Shown: positions 27,596-36,324 of the stretch, piece after piece | How positions within the stretch are numbered: the first letter of the stretch is position 1 | Layout of the letters: each line of letters begins with the position of its first letter | The notes under the pieces: generated by a model | The model's input: the letters and a program-made list of their open reading frames with translations, nothing else | Told to the model about the DNA's origin: nothing | Database searches by the model: none | Program-made: the position numbers and the translations under genes | Assembly (NCBI GenBank): GCA_041748075.1 | Contig: JBGTDX010000179.1 | Span: 1-64,000 of the forward strand | Length of the DNA stretch: 64,000 nucleotides | From: JBGSYJ01 sp041748075 | GTDB taxonomy: Bacteria; Acidobacteriota; Thermoanaerobaculia; Gp7-AA8 | Direction of reading: 5' to 3'

Positions 27596-28525
27596 TCACC
27601 CCCGATAGCGAACATCGATCACCTTCCGCACGACATCCTTCGCGCCGTTCGGCAGGTGCTGCACGCGTGAGAGCACATCGTTGAATGCTGATGACTCGCC
27701 TCCATGCTTGAAGCACTCGGCACAGCGCGGCAGGTTCGTCAGGTCCCGATCCTCGAACGCGCGCTGCATCGCGGCGAATCGTTCGCTCTGGATGATGTCG
27801 GAGAGTGAGTCGATCTTCAGGTCGCCCATGATCTGGTCGCCGTGCGCGTCGTAGCAGCAGTGGGTAACACGACCATCGGCAAAAATCACAATCCATGTGA
27901 AAAAACTTCCCTGGACGCAGCCGTAGAACTTGCCGTGAAGATCGGTCTCCTCATTGACGTCGAGCGCTTCGCAGGTCTTTTCCACCACGCGCGTGTTGGA
28001 AAACTTCCGAAGATCGAAGAGCTTCTTGAAATCGTCGACCGTCTCACTCAAAGTCAGGCTCGAGCGCATCTTCTGGAGCTCGATCCGGATGGGATGACCC
28101 TTGGCCTGCACGAGAAACTTCTTCGTCAACTCGACGAGTTTCTCCCAGTCGCCTCCGGTACGGAGGTGCGGATAAACTTCGGGTTTGATCGAATCAATGC
28201 AGATGCGCAGCCGGCGAAGAGGGCTGCCCAGCAGCTTCGCTCCCACCTCCTCGGTCAGCACCAGTCCGTTTGTCGAGACGCTCGCTTCAGGGAACAGTCG
28301 GATCGCGTCGTCGATCCGTGAATAGAGCAGCGGCTCGCCCATCTCGTGCAGCCACTTGAGTTTCAGTCCCAGACCATGAATCTCCCGCTCAGCCCGCTCG
28401 ACGAGCGGCCAGTCCATGTCCTCGTATGGCCGCCTGAGGACGGGAAGCGGGCACATGCCGCAACGGAGGTTGCAGCGTGAGGTCAGCTCGAGACCGACTT
28501 TGATTCGTCTGGGATTGAATTTCAT
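27596..28525 (-). CDS. Radical SAM/SPASM domain protein
   Basis: A 309-residue enzyme with the cluster motif CxxxCxxC in 'SRCNLRCGMCPLP' (residues 18-25), a radical SAM barrel ('HEMGEPLLYS', 'VSTNGLVLT'), and a C-terminal SPASM-like auxiliary iron-sulfur domain ('GCVQGSFF', 'VTHCCYDAHGD', 'LPRCAECFKHGG'). It belongs to a broad family acting on peptides or small molecules. Downstream of the glycosyltransferase genes on the same strand; no precursor peptide is evident. Likely part of a surface glycan or modified natural-product pathway. Confidence 0.87.
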   Translation of the reverse strand: MKFNPRRIKVGLELTSRCNLRCGMCPLPVLRRPYEDMDWPLVERAEREIHGLGLKLKWLHEMGEPLLYSRIDDAIRLFPEASVSTNGLVLTEEVGAKLLGSPLRRLRICIDSIKPEVYPHLRTGGDWEKLVELTKKFLVQAKGHPIRIELQKMRSSLTLSETVDDFKKLFDLRKFSNTRVVEKTCEALDVNEETDLHGKFYGCVQGSFFTWIVIFADGRVTHCCYDAHGDQIMGDLKIDSLSDIIQSERFAAMQRAFEDRDLTNLPRCAECFKHGGESSAFNDVLSRVQHLPNGAKDVVRKVIDVRYRG

Positions 28526-28560
28526 TGGTTTCAGTGTACCCGAGAGGGACGAGGGGGCCA

Positions 28561-28633
28561 GAGGCTAGGGGCTACTAGGGACAAGAGGTTTGGGACTAGA
28601 GGCTGGAGGTGAGGTCCACAAGCCCCTAGCCTC
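28561..28633. repeat. Inverted repeat of 'GAGGCTAGGGGCT' type
   Basis: GAGGCTAGGGGCT (28561-28573) and AGCCCCTAGCCTC (28621-28633) are perfect inverted 13-mers. The 47-nt interior carries further degenerate copies (agaggtttgggactagaggctgg). This low-complexity 'ctagaggct' element fills the gap between the radical SAM and the glycosyltransferase genes. Confidence 0.55.
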
Positions 28634-29786
28634 TAGCCCCGAGTCTCTGGTCTCGATCGCTCGCTATCCACTCCGCGACTGGAGAACCATACCGCTCCCA
28701 CGAATATTTTGCCGCGGTCTCCCCTGCCCCCTGCTCCATGCCCTCACGGTCCGCTATGGTGAAGAACTCATCGATGGCCCGCGCGAGGGCTTCCGGGTCC
28801 TCTGCCGGCACCAGTTTGCCGTTGACGCCCTCTTCGATAATGTCGGGAAGGCCCCCGACATTCGTCGCGATCACCGGCCTGCGGAAATGAAATGCGTTCA
28901 TCGCCACGCCGCTCTGGTTTTCATAGCGGTAGGGAGCGACCACCACGTCCGCAGCCGCGAAATATGCCGCCACTTCGGCGTCCGGCACAAAGCGAAGGTC
29001 GAACCTCACCCGCCCAGCGACTCCTTCCTCCTGCGCCAGGCGGCGATAGGAGTCTTCTTCCCCGAACCAGACTTCGCCGGCTACCAGCAGAACGGCATCC
29101 GTCCTCACGAACTGCCACGCGCGAATCGCGATGTCCAGCCCTTTGAACGGCCGCACCTGACCGAAGAACAAGACGATGTCGCGTCCCTCCAGGTCCAGTT
29201 GCCGCTTCGCTGCGTCCCGCTCCGGAATCTCCCGTCCGATCGCCAGCACCGGAAGAAAGAGTTTGAGAGTCTTCGCAACTCCGCGCTCACCGAATCGCTC
29301 CCGCACCTCCTCGACGGACCGCGCCGAGTGAACGATGAGAAGGTCGGCACGCCGGAAAATCGCGTTTGCCAGCCAACGCTTCCAGAACGAAGGCTCCTTG
29401 TCCCCGATGTTGTGACACTGCACAATTACGCGCGTGGCTCGAGGCAACGCCGCAAGGATCACCAGATAAGGCAGCGCCCACACCCAGATCCACCACGCAA
29501 TCACGACCGTGTCGTATCCGGCGCGTCTCATCCCGAGGCCTTCCCGGATCCACGTGATCGGGCTGAGCACGTCGAGCCGGTAGTGCGCATCCGCCGGTGC
29601 GAGATCTCTCACGGTCTCGTCGACATCATCTCCACCGGGATAGAAACGCTTCGGATATTGGCGGCTGAACGAGTGCAGATCGACGTCGTAGAACTTTTCG
29701 AGCTCAACCGCCAGCTGCATCGTGCAGAGAGAGATCGCTCCTCGGAAAGGATAGACGGGGCCGACGACCGCGACCTTTTTCCTCAC
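28626..29786 (-). CDS. Glycosyltransferase family 4
   Basis: A GTG at 29784-29786 overlaps the TGA of the upstream radical SAM gene (GTGA), giving 386 residues beginning 'RKKVAVVGPVYPFRG'. It has the GT-B fold: N-terminal acceptor half ('WWIWVWALPYLVI'), donor half with 'FFGQVRPFKGLDIAI', 'VVVAPYRYENQSGVAMNAF' (the E-x7-E-like motif is degenerate), and 'VIATNVGGLPDIIEEG'. Members transfer sugars from nucleotide-sugar donors. Coupled translation with the radical SAM gene suggests a shared pathway. The 3' end lies inside an inverted repeat. Confidence 0.88.
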   Translation of the reverse strand: MRKKVAVVGPVYPFRGAISLCTMQLAVELEKFYDVDLHSFSRQYPKRFYPGGDDVDETVRDLAPADAHYRLDVLSPITWIREGLGMRRAGYDTVVIAWWIWVWALPYLVILAALPRATRVIVQCHNIGDKEPSFWKRWLANAIFRRADLLIVHSARSVEEVRERFGERGVAKTLKLFLPVLAIGREIPERDAAKRQLDLEGRDIVLFFGQVRPFKGLDIAIRAWQFVRTDAVLLVAGEVWFGEEDSYRRLAQEEGVAGRVRFDLRFVPDAEVAAYFAAADVVVAPYRYENQSGVAMNAFHFRRPVIATNVGGLPDIIEEGVNGKLVPAEDPEALARAIDEFFTIADREGMEQGAGETAAKYSWERYGSPVAEWIASDRDQRLGARG

Positions 29787-30865
29787 GCCGCGGAGAGGAA
29801 ATTCACGACAGTCGATGCCAGGTAGGCGCCGTACGTGCGGGGATCGAAGACCAGCGAAGACGACACGAAACAGGAGTGCGTGCAGTGACACTCCTTCGCC
29901 TTGATCGAAGCCCGCTGCCGGTCCGCTTCCTCCGAGAACCACAGCTTGCCGAAGTCGTAGTCGACGTCACGCAGGTTTCCTACTGCTTCGCGCAGCTCGC
30001 ACATCCGGACCTCGCCGCGCGCATCCACGACACCGGAAACATATCCGGCGTGACAGGGCCGCACCTGCGTCTCCTGTTCGAGCACTTCGAGCTCGACTCT
30101 TCGCGAGTAGATCTTCACGAATTTCAGGAAGCCATCGTAGTTGCGGTAGCTGTTCCAGTACTTCTCGAGATACGGCAGCACTTCCCGATAACGGTCGGTC
30201 GAGATCGGCTGGATATTCTTGTCCGGCTGATCCCCGCGGAGCATTTCGAACGAATGGAAGGAGATCAGCGGAAAGTCGCGCCGGACAGCCGATGTGAGCT
30301 CCTCGAGATCGTCGACGTTATAACTGCACAAACATGTGTGCATGTTTACGGTCAGGTTGTCGTAGCGATCGCGAATCTCGATGAGCCGGGCGTAGGTCTT
30401 CTTCAGCTTCTCGTAGTTGCCGGGGACGCCGCGGATCCAGTCGTGCTTCTCACCGACATGATCGATCGAAATATTCACCACGATCTGAGTATCCGGGCAG
30501 CGTTCCAGCGTCGCTTCGACCGATTTCCCGATGATCTCGCTGGTGATGCCACCAGTGGGGATCGTGATCTGCTTGACGTTGTTCTTCGTTGCCAGGGTCT
30601 CGCAGACTTCAGGCAAATCCCGCCGCAGAAAAGGCTCTCCGCCGCTCATGACGACGAACAGTAGATCATCCAGCGACGCGAACGTCTTCTGCAGCTCCTC
30701 GAGGGAAAGTTCGTGTTCCTTGTTCTTCCGGAGCTGCTCCCAGTTGAAGCAGGTGCGACAGAAGGAGTTACAGTCGTAGGTGAGTCCGAGGATCATATAG
30801 ACGGGTTTCATCCCGCGCTTGTCCACGAGGTATCTGAGGTACTGAAACTTGTCGGAAAACTTCAT
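29783..30865 (-). CDS. Radical SAM/SPASM domain protein
   Basis: A 360-residue protein with 'LTYDCNSFCRTCFNW' (CxxxCxxC, residues 32-39), the GGE-like motif 'VVMSGGEPFLRRDLPE', and a C-terminal SPASM region with several Cys ('VRPCHAGYVSGVVDARG', 'VRMCELREAVGN', 'CHCTHSCFVSS'). It is of the kind found within polysaccharide and lipid-modification clusters as well as RiPP clusters. The gene overlaps the following GT4 gene by four bases. Reaction unknown; a carbon-centred modification of a glycan intermediate is conceivable. Confidence 0.88.
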   Translation of the reverse strand: MKFSDKFQYLRYLVDKRGMKPVYMILGLTYDCNSFCRTCFNWEQLRKNKEHELSLEELQKTFASLDDLLFVVMSGGEPFLRRDLPEVCETLATKNNVKQITIPTGGITSEIIGKSVEATLERCPDTQIVVNISIDHVGEKHDWIRGVPGNYEKLKKTYARLIEIRDRYDNLTVNMHTCLCSYNVDDLEELTSAVRRDFPLISFHSFEMLRGDQPDKNIQPISTDRYREVLPYLEKYWNSYRNYDGFLKFVKIYSRRVELEVLEQETQVRPCHAGYVSGVVDARGEVRMCELREAVGNLRDVDYDFGKLWFSEEADRQRASIKAKECHCTHSCFVSSSLVFDPRTYGAYLASTVVNFLSAA

Positions 30866-30994
30866 CTATAGGTTCCTGATACCCGGACGAACAGCGCGAA
30901 GGCCCGGACAATTCGCATTGTTGACGATCAGCGGGACAATTGGAAGGAGCCCGAGGTCAGAATCCGGTCTGTACCGTGTCGGCTGCAAGTGTCG

Positions 30995-32008
30995 TCACCT
31001 GGGAAGGAGCCCACGCATCATTCCCGCAACGATGCCCACGAAATAGGTAGCATGGTGCAGCAGAAACGCCGGCGGGATCACCCACCACCAGCGCATCGGC
31101 AGCCTGGTGCGCGGAACAGCGAGCGCCATCACCCCGACCCCGTAAAGAAGAAGCAGCAGGGCGCCAATCGACGGCCGGAATGCCGCGATCGCGAGGAAAC
31201 CGGCCCCTGCAGCCAGAAAAAACAGGATCCTTCCGCTTTTCCGATAGGACGCCGAGCCTCTGATGAGCAATTCTCCGGTTTTCACCCGATACCGCCACCG
31301 CTGGCGCAGATACGGTCCCGGGAATGCGCGGCGGCGGTGCCTGACGATTACGGTCGAGTCGTAGAGGACGGGGCCCAGCTTCAGTAACTTCGAAACGAGA
31401 TCGGTGTCTTCACCGATGTAGCCGATCGTCTCGTCAAAGCCGCCCGCGTCCCGGAACGCATCGGCGCGCACGAAGAGGTTCACCAGAGCGACATCGAACG
31501 GCGCGCGGACCGCGAAAGAACCCTTGCGTGATTCATGGGCCGCAATTCCACTTCCTGCCAGCGGCGTGGACAGCAGCGTGTCTGAGATCTGTTCGCCGAT
31601 CGACGCATCCTCTGTTCCGGGATCGGGACCTCCCAGAGCGACGGCGTCCTCATGCTCCTCGAGGATCGCCACACCCCGCTCGAGCCAGGACGGCTCGGCG
31701 AAGGCATCATCATCGATGAAAACGAGGTAGAGCCCGTTGGCGACCTTGGCTCCCCGGTTGCGCCGCACCGCCGGGTTCCGATCGGCTATCTGAACGCGCC
31801 GGACGCGGGGGTCGCGCGGCAGATCGACATCGGCGCCGGAGACCACGATCAACTCGAACGCCCGTTCGGTCTGCTGGGCCAGCACGGCAGCGACTGCGCG
31901 ATCGGCGTCGCCGCCCGGCCGGTCCATCGGCATGATGACCGAGATCGAAGGGCGGGTTCCCGGAGGAGCGGGAAAGAGCCATGCCTGTCGTGGCTGTTGT
32001 GCTCTCAT
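30995..32008 (-). CDS. Glycosyltransferase family 2, membrane-associated
   Basis: A 337-residue GT-A enzyme: 'SISVIMPMDRPGGDADRAV', catalytic DxD-type 'LVFIDDDAFAEPSW', later 'GGFDETIGYIGEDTDLVSK' (acceptor motif, ED) and 'RWRYRVKTGELL' (QxxRW-like). Two to three hydrophobic helices lie at the C-terminus (about 260-330). It is divergent from the next GT2 gene by 71 bp and in line with the radical SAM/GT4 genes 129 bp downstream. Likely uses an activated sugar at the inner face of the membrane. Confidence 0.87.
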   Translation of the reverse strand: MRAQQPRQAWLFPAPPGTRPSISVIMPMDRPGGDADRAVAAVLAQQTERAFELIVVSGADVDLPRDPRVRRVQIADRNPAVRRNRGAKVANGLYLVFIDDDAFAEPSWLERGVAILEEHEDAVALGGPDPGTEDASIGEQISDTLLSTPLAGSGIAAHESRKGSFAVRAPFDVALVNLFVRADAFRDAGGFDETIGYIGEDTDLVSKLLKLGPVLYDSTVIVRHRRRAFPGPYLRQRWRYRVKTGELLIRGSASYRKSGRILFFLAAGAGFLAIAAFRPSIGALLLLLYGVGVMALAVPRTRLPMRWWWVIPPAFLLHHATYFVGIVAGMMRGLLPR

Positions 32009-32079
32009 CTCCGTTCGTCCCTTACAATGCCCCTGACCGGTCTCACGAGTCCGGAGTTGACCACACTTCCGAGGAATAA

Positions 32080-33321
32080 TTGAAGCTGATCATCCAGATT
32101 CCTGCGTTCAACGAGGAAGCCACCATCGCCACGGCCCTTGCTGCCCTACCCACGAAGATTCCCGGCATCACCTCAATCGAGACCCTTCTGATCGATGATG
32201 GAAGTACCGACGCGACAGTCGAACGCGCCAGAAAGGCCGGGGTCCGGCACGTGGTGCAACTGCTGAGCAACCGGGGCCTCTCGACTGCCTTCGTCGCGGG
32301 AATCAACGCCTCGCTGCGGCTTGGGGCCGACATCATCGTAAACACCGACGCCGACAACCAGTACGCCGGGGCCGACATCGCAAAGGTTGTCGCGCCCATC
32401 GTCGAAGGGCGTGCCGAGGTCGTAATCGGGGATCGCGACGTGAGGAACTCGCCGCACATGTCGCCCGTCAAGAAACTCCTGCAGCGCACCGGAAGCTGGG
32501 CCGTCGGGCTTGCGGCGGGCATGCCGGTTCCTGACGTGACCAGCGGCCTCAGAGCCTTCTCGCGGGATGCAGCGTTCGAGATCAACGTGTTCAATCCCTT
32601 TACTTACACCCTCGAAACGATCATTCAATCGGGCAACCGTAATCTGAAAGTCGAATCCGTCGTCGTCCGAACGAACCCGCCCGTACGGCCTTCGCGGCTT
32701 TACCGGGGAGTCGGAAGCTACATCCGGAAATCAGTTGCGACCATCTTTCGGATTTACGCCCTGTACAAACCGCTCAAGACTTTCTTTCTGATCGGGGCCC
32801 TCTTTCTCTTCGCTGGCTTCCTGCTGGGCGCGCGATTTCTCTACTACTTTCTGGCTGAGGGGCGCGCGGGTCACGTGCAGTCACTCATTCTGGCCGCGGT
32901 TTTTCTGATTGTGGGCTTCCATACGCTTCTGATAGGCCTCGTTGCGGACCTCATTTCGGTCAACAGACGTCTCAGTGAAGAAGTTCTCATCCGTATGAAA
33001 AAGCTCGAGCGCCGGCCGGCGTTGAAGAGGTCACGCTCGGAGACCAGGAAAGAGCCCCGGGCTGCCGCTGACGCGCCAATGGTGGACGACCCCGGAGAGG
33101 CTGCGGCCGAGACGCAGTGGATCTGGCTCCTCGACGAAGCTCGCCTCGAGAATCTCGAGGAAGAACGTGTGCCGAAAGAGCCCGGGAGCGGCGCATTGAA
33201 AGAACAGCAGGGGCGCAGAAGGCGCCGGAGACGCGGCGGCGTACGGCCCGTTGCAGCCGGTCGCGAACGCATTCCGCACGCGCACGGCAAGCCTGCCGAC
33301 CCCTCCGACGAATCCCGCTGA
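32080..33321 (+). CDS. Dolichol-phosphate mannosyltransferase-like GT2 with basic tail
   Basis: A 413-residue protein starting at TTG 32080 with GAGGA upstream. The GT-A domain (1-230) has 'LIIQIPAFNEEATIATAL', 'IDDGSTD' and 'VNTDADNQY' (DxD), as in polyprenyl-phosphate sugar transferases. Two membrane helices follow (about 235-260 and 270-295). The C-terminal 100 residues are atypical: acidic then strongly basic ('GRRRRRRRGG'). It probably makes a lipid-linked sugar donor for the neighbouring enzymes. The tail could bind nucleic acid, lipid head groups or be disordered. Confidence 0.87.
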   Translation: MKLIIQIPAFNEEATIATALAALPTKIPGITSIETLLIDDGSTDATVERARKAGVRHVVQLLSNRGLSTAFVAGINASLRLGADIIVNTDADNQYAGADIAKVVAPIVEGRAEVVIGDRDVRNSPHMSPVKKLLQRTGSWAVGLAAGMPVPDVTSGLRAFSRDAAFEINVFNPFTYTLETIIQSGNRNLKVESVVVRTNPPVRPSRLYRGVGSYIRKSVATIFRIYALYKPLKTFFLIGALFLFAGFLLGARFLYYFLAEGRAGHVQSLILAAVFLIVGFHTLLIGLVADLISVNRRLSEEVLIRMKKLERRPALKRSRSETRKEPRAAADAPMVDDPGEAAAETQWIWLLDEARLENLEEERVPKEPGSGALKEQQGRRRRRRRGGVRPVAAGRERIPHAHGKPADPSDESR

Positions 33322-33429
33322 ATGGCGGCTCCACATGACTCCGCGTGAGCCATTCGAAATACTCGTCACTGGCTCGAAACATGCAATAACAAAAGTGAGC
33401 CTTTACACCAATTGCAAACCGGAGGTGTC

Positions 33430-33852
33430 ATGCGCGACCACAGACCTTCCGTACTCCTCGTCGATGACGACCCCGCCATCCGATCCTTGCTCAGGCTTCT
33501 GCTCGAGAAGGATGGTTGCAGAATTGATGAGGCGTCCGATGGCGAAAAAGCGCTGAAAAAACTCAAACGGAACCACTACAGCACAATCCTCCTCGACCTC
33601 CTCATGCCGCACGTGAATGGATTCGAGGTACTTCAGGATCTTCGCGCCCTTCACCCGAAAAAGTTGAGCCGTGTAGTCGTTTTGACCGCGGCTTCCGACG
33701 AAACCCTGCTGGACTTTTCGGACGAGAATCGAATTTTCAGATTGCTCAGGAAACCTCTCGACAACGCGGAAGTTCTCCGCGTGGTTCGGAGCTGCGCTGC
33801 GCGACACACCGGAGCTCGACAAAAGTCGCAAGTTGCCTCCGTCAGCCCCTGA
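33430..33852 (+). CDS. Single-domain response regulator (receiver)
   Basis: A 140-residue CheY-like protein from the ATG at 33430, with GGAGG at 33421-33425. It has 'LLVDDDPAIRS' (acidic pocket), phospho-Asp in 'ILLDLLMPHVNGF', Thr in 'VVLTAAS' and Lys in 'LLRKPLDNAEV'. No output domain. Convergent with the hydrolase gene, partner kinase not adjacent. Confidence 0.87.
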   Translation: MRDHRPSVLLVDDDPAIRSLLRLLLEKDGCRIDEASDGEKALKKLKRNHYSTILLDLLMPHVNGFEVLQDLRALHPKKLSRVVVLTAASDETLLDFSDENRIFRLLRKPLDNAEVLRVVRSCAARHTGARQKSQVASVSP

Positions 33853-33862
33853 GAGTTGCTTC

Positions 33863-34690
33863 TCAGGCCCGCCCGCGAAGGCTATGCGCTCGGATGAAGG
33901 ACTGGGTCAGAGTCGCTGCGGCCCTCAACGCAAATGGAACGTCGATGAGCGGATGGATTGCGCCGAAGGTATGTCCTGCCCCCTCGATGACGACCAGTGA
34001 GCTATTCCTGACCTCTCGGGCAATCGCGCGCGACTCTTCGACAGCGACCGACTCGTCGCTCGAACCGTGAATTGCGAGCAGCGGAACCTCGAGTCCTTTT
34101 GCCGCTTCGAGGATGTTTAACTCCGCCGGATGACGTTCGAAATCCTCGAGCATCGCGAGCGACACCCGCATCCGCTGCCCGGTGCGCTGATTCAGGACTT
34201 CCTGAAAGCCGTCCTGCCGCCACTGCGCTCTGGTCGCCTCGTCCCACCGATCCACTCTCGAGATGGAGGCCCAGGTGACGACACCCCTCAGACGCGATAG
34301 ATGCTTCGATCCAAGGAGTGCAATGGCTCCCCCGCGCGAGTGTCCCAGAACCACGCGGGGAAGATCGCGCAACGCATCGTCTCCATTCACGAAGCGATCG
34401 ATGCTTCGAAGATCCTCGATCTGCACCGAGTACGTGTCGTCCTCGAAGAGATCCAGGCGATCGAATTGATCGGAGTTCTCGCCCACGCCGTTCCTCGACA
34501 TGTCGAACCGCACGCTCGCGATGTCCGCACGCCCGAAGTGCTCGCAGATCCAGGGAAAAAAGCCCCATTGTCTGAAGCCCTTGAATCCGTGAATGACGAG
34601 AACAAGGCAGTCGGCATCCCGAGGGACGCTCAGGGTTCCGCGAATGGGTAGCCCCTCGGATGATTCAATTGTGAACTGGCGGATGTTCAT
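33863..34690 (-). CDS. Alpha/beta hydrolase (serine peptidase/esterase-like)
   Basis: From the ATG at 34688-34690 the protein has 275 residues. It contains oxyanion 'VIHGFKGFRQWGF', nucleophile elbow 'VVLGHSRGGAIAL', acid in 'AIHGSSDESVAV' and His in 'EGAGHTFGAIHP', a complete triad. Similar to BAAT/dienelactone hydrolase-like or S9-type cytoplasmic hydrolases. No signal peptide. The upstream in-frame start (34798) adds residues that overlap the ychF remnant and have no similarity. Confidence 0.85.
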   Translation of the reverse strand: MNIRQFTIESSEGLPIRGTLSVPRDADCLVLVIHGFKGFRQWGFFPWICEHFGRADIASVRFDMSRNGVGENSDQFDRLDLFEDDTYSVQIEDLRSIDRFVNGDDALRDLPRVVLGHSRGGAIALLGSKHLSRLRGVVTWASISRVDRWDEATRAQWRQDGFQEVLNQRTGQRMRVSLAMLEDFERHPAELNILEAAKGLEVPLLAIHGSSDESVAVEESRAIAREVRNSSLVVIEGAGHTFGAIHPLIDVPFALRAAATLTQSFIRAHSLRGRA

Positions 34691-34763
34691 AGTTTGGCTG
34701 ACCCTGGTCGGAATCCGCAAGCCCGTCACCCCGAATTCACAACGGGGTATTAAGCGGCCGGTT

Positions 34764-34876
34764 TCAGACATTGAAGCGGAAGAGGATGACGTCGCCATCC
34801 TGAACTACGTAGTCCTTTCCCTCACTTCTCATCTTTCCGGCCGCGCGTGCCCAACGATTCCTACACTGAGACCCAT
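34764..34876 (-). pseudogene. ychF: ychF remnant: first 9 and last ~28 codons only
   Basis: On the - strand an ATG at 34874-34876, with AAGGA upstream, opens 'MGLSVGIVG', the exact start of the universally conserved redox-regulated GTPase/ATPase YchF, whose next residues should be the P-loop LPNVGKST. Instead the frame runs into HARPER-stop. In a different frame directly after it, the DNA reads 'ARAAGKMRSEGKDYVVQDGD' then 'VILFRFNV' and a stop (34764-34766), which is the YchF TGS-domain C-terminus. About 1 kb of interior has been lost with a frame change. A full-length copy is expected elsewhere if the protein is needed. Confidence 0.8.
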
Positions 34877-35127
34877 CTGGTTCCTTCTGTTTCGGCAGGT
34901 TCCGGTTGAAAATCGAATCCGTGGCACTCGTACGTCACGGTTCCGGCACATTTCTACGTCTCCGAACCAGCCGTATGTTGTTGTAATCCTCGGAGGGATG
35001 TTACGAGCCACGAGCGAATTTCCCGGGCCGGCGCATGATAACAGCAGATCGGCCTTGAATCTTTCGACGCGTTCCCAAACCCGGCGGAATTCGATCTCTG
35101 CAATTTGCTTTATCCCGGTGAACCTTG
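34877..35127. other. Gap upstream of the YceI lipoprotein gene
   Basis: About 250 bases between the ychF remnant start and the AAGGAGG site of the YceI gene. It may hold divergent promoters. I see no reading frame with recognisable similarity and no strong hairpin. Confidence 0.4.
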
Positions 35128-35139
35128 AAGGAGGCATCA

Positions 35140-35799
35140 ATGAAGTTCATCACCAACCCGTCAATGGCTGCGGCACTCATACTGACGCTGGCGGTCGGAA
35201 TGGGCTGCTCGAGCGAGATTGACAACAAACCTGCGGCAGAGGTTTCGGACGTGCAGGCAGGCGCCACGGAGACTGCGAATCCAGGCGGTCCGGTTGAAGC
35301 GACTCCCGTCATCAAAGAGACCAGCTCGATCGGTTTCATCGGTGCGAAAGTAACCAGAGATCACGTAGGGACGTTTCAAAAGTTCGACGGCTCGATCGAA
35401 TACGTCGGCCAGCAGCCGAACCGCATCATGTTCGAGATCGATCCGGGTTCGGCCGTCACCGACACCACGAAGCTCGACGCCCATCTGAAATCGGCTGACT
35501 TCTTCGACGTCGAGAACCACCCAAAGGCAACGTTCACGTCTCAGAACATCCGCGAAGAGATTGGGGCGGACGGATCGACGCACCGGATCGACGGCATCCT
35601 CAATCTTCGCGGTGTCGAAAAGGCGATCAGTTTTCCGGTCAAAGTCGAGCGTCTGCCTGATTCAGTCCGCGCGACGGCTGAGTTCACGATCAATCGCCAG
35701 GACTGGAACGTTTCGTATGCGGGAGCCGCGGATGACCTGATCAAGGACGATGTCCTGGTCAAGCTCGATCTCCGCTTTCCGCCTCCGCCCGCTGGCTAA
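35140..35799 (+). CDS. YceI-family lipoprotein
   Basis: AAGGAGG at 35128-35134 fixes the ATG at 35140 (219 residues). The lipobox Cys lies in 'VGMGCSSE'. A linker leads into a YceI lipocalin-like barrel: 'TSSIGFIGAKVTRDHVGTFQ', 'HLKSADFFDVENHPKATFTS', 'LNLRGVEKAISFPV'. YceI proteins bind polyisoprenoid or quinone-like lipids in the periplasm. The 'K-T-H-x-G-F' strand pattern of the family is recognisable as VTRDHVGTF. Probably carries an isoprenoid in the envelope. Confidence 0.92.
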   Translation: MKFITNPSMAAALILTLAVGMGCSSEIDNKPAAEVSDVQAGATETANPGGPVEATPVIKETSSIGFIGAKVTRDHVGTFQKFDGSIEYVGQQPNRIMFEIDPGSAVTDTTKLDAHLKSADFFDVENHPKATFTSQNIREEIGADGSTHRIDGILNLRGVEKAISFPVKVERLPDSVRATAEFTINRQDWNVSYAGAADDLIKDDVLVKLDLRFPPPPAG

Positions 35800-35806
35800 C
35801 CGCTGG

Positions 35807-35836
35807 GTGGCAGGAGGAGCTCTTTCCTCCTGCCAC
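35807..35836. terminator. Strong bidirectional hairpin after YceI gene
   Basis: GTGGCAGGAGGA (35807-35818) and TCCTCCTGCCAC (35825-35836) form a perfect 12-bp stem with a 6-nt loop. It sits between the convergent YceI and small-protein genes, 8 nt from one stop and 8 nt from the other. The sequence after it on the + strand is moderately T-rich (attccacttcattc). Confidence 0.65.
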
Positions 35837-35844
35837 ATTCCACT

Positions 35845-36051
35845 TCATTCGCTCTGCTCGACTTTTTTCCGGCTCACGCCATGATCGCTCACCGGGTCGT
35901 CGTCACGGTTCGAGCGTTCTTCATCCCCGATCGAGCCGCTCTGACTCTGAGCACTCATGCCCGAAGGCTGCTTCGCATTGTCGCGATCCTCGGTCGGCTC
36001 GTCGTTGGAACCCTGAGTCGGTCCGCCCATGTTGTTACGGTCTTTTGCCAT
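35845..36051 (-). CDS. Small hydrophilic protein, unknown
   Basis: A 68-residue, highly charged, Asn/Asp/Ser-rich protein ('MAKDRNNMGGPTQGSND'), likely disordered. AGGAGG lies 6-7 nt upstream of the ATG at 36049-36051, strong evidence of translation. Composition resembles stress-induced hydrophilins, but no family motif is seen. Convergent with the YceI gene behind a shared hairpin. Confidence 0.6.
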   Translation of the reverse strand: MAKDRNNMGGPTQGSNDEPTEDRDNAKQPSGMSAQSQSGSIGDEERSNRDDDPVSDHGVSRKKVEQSE

Positions 36052-36324
36052 GATGTCCTCCTGGAACCGACGGATCGCAAGACTCGTTCCGGCGGCTCTC
36101 GCGGCATGGAGCTGCCGGGAGCGGCCACCAGGTGTCGGATCCCGGATGTCCGACCCGCCCCGCGGGGTGGGACGAAGCCACCTTTCCGGGGTTTGTTTCG
36201 TTCAAAGCGAGCTGCGACATTCGTGTGGGAAGCTTCAATCGTGAGGAAACAGAATATCGAGGCACTTTTTGGGCCGAACTTCATCGAGTTTGGTGCGAAC
36301 GCGGCGTTCAGCTACCCTTCCCTC

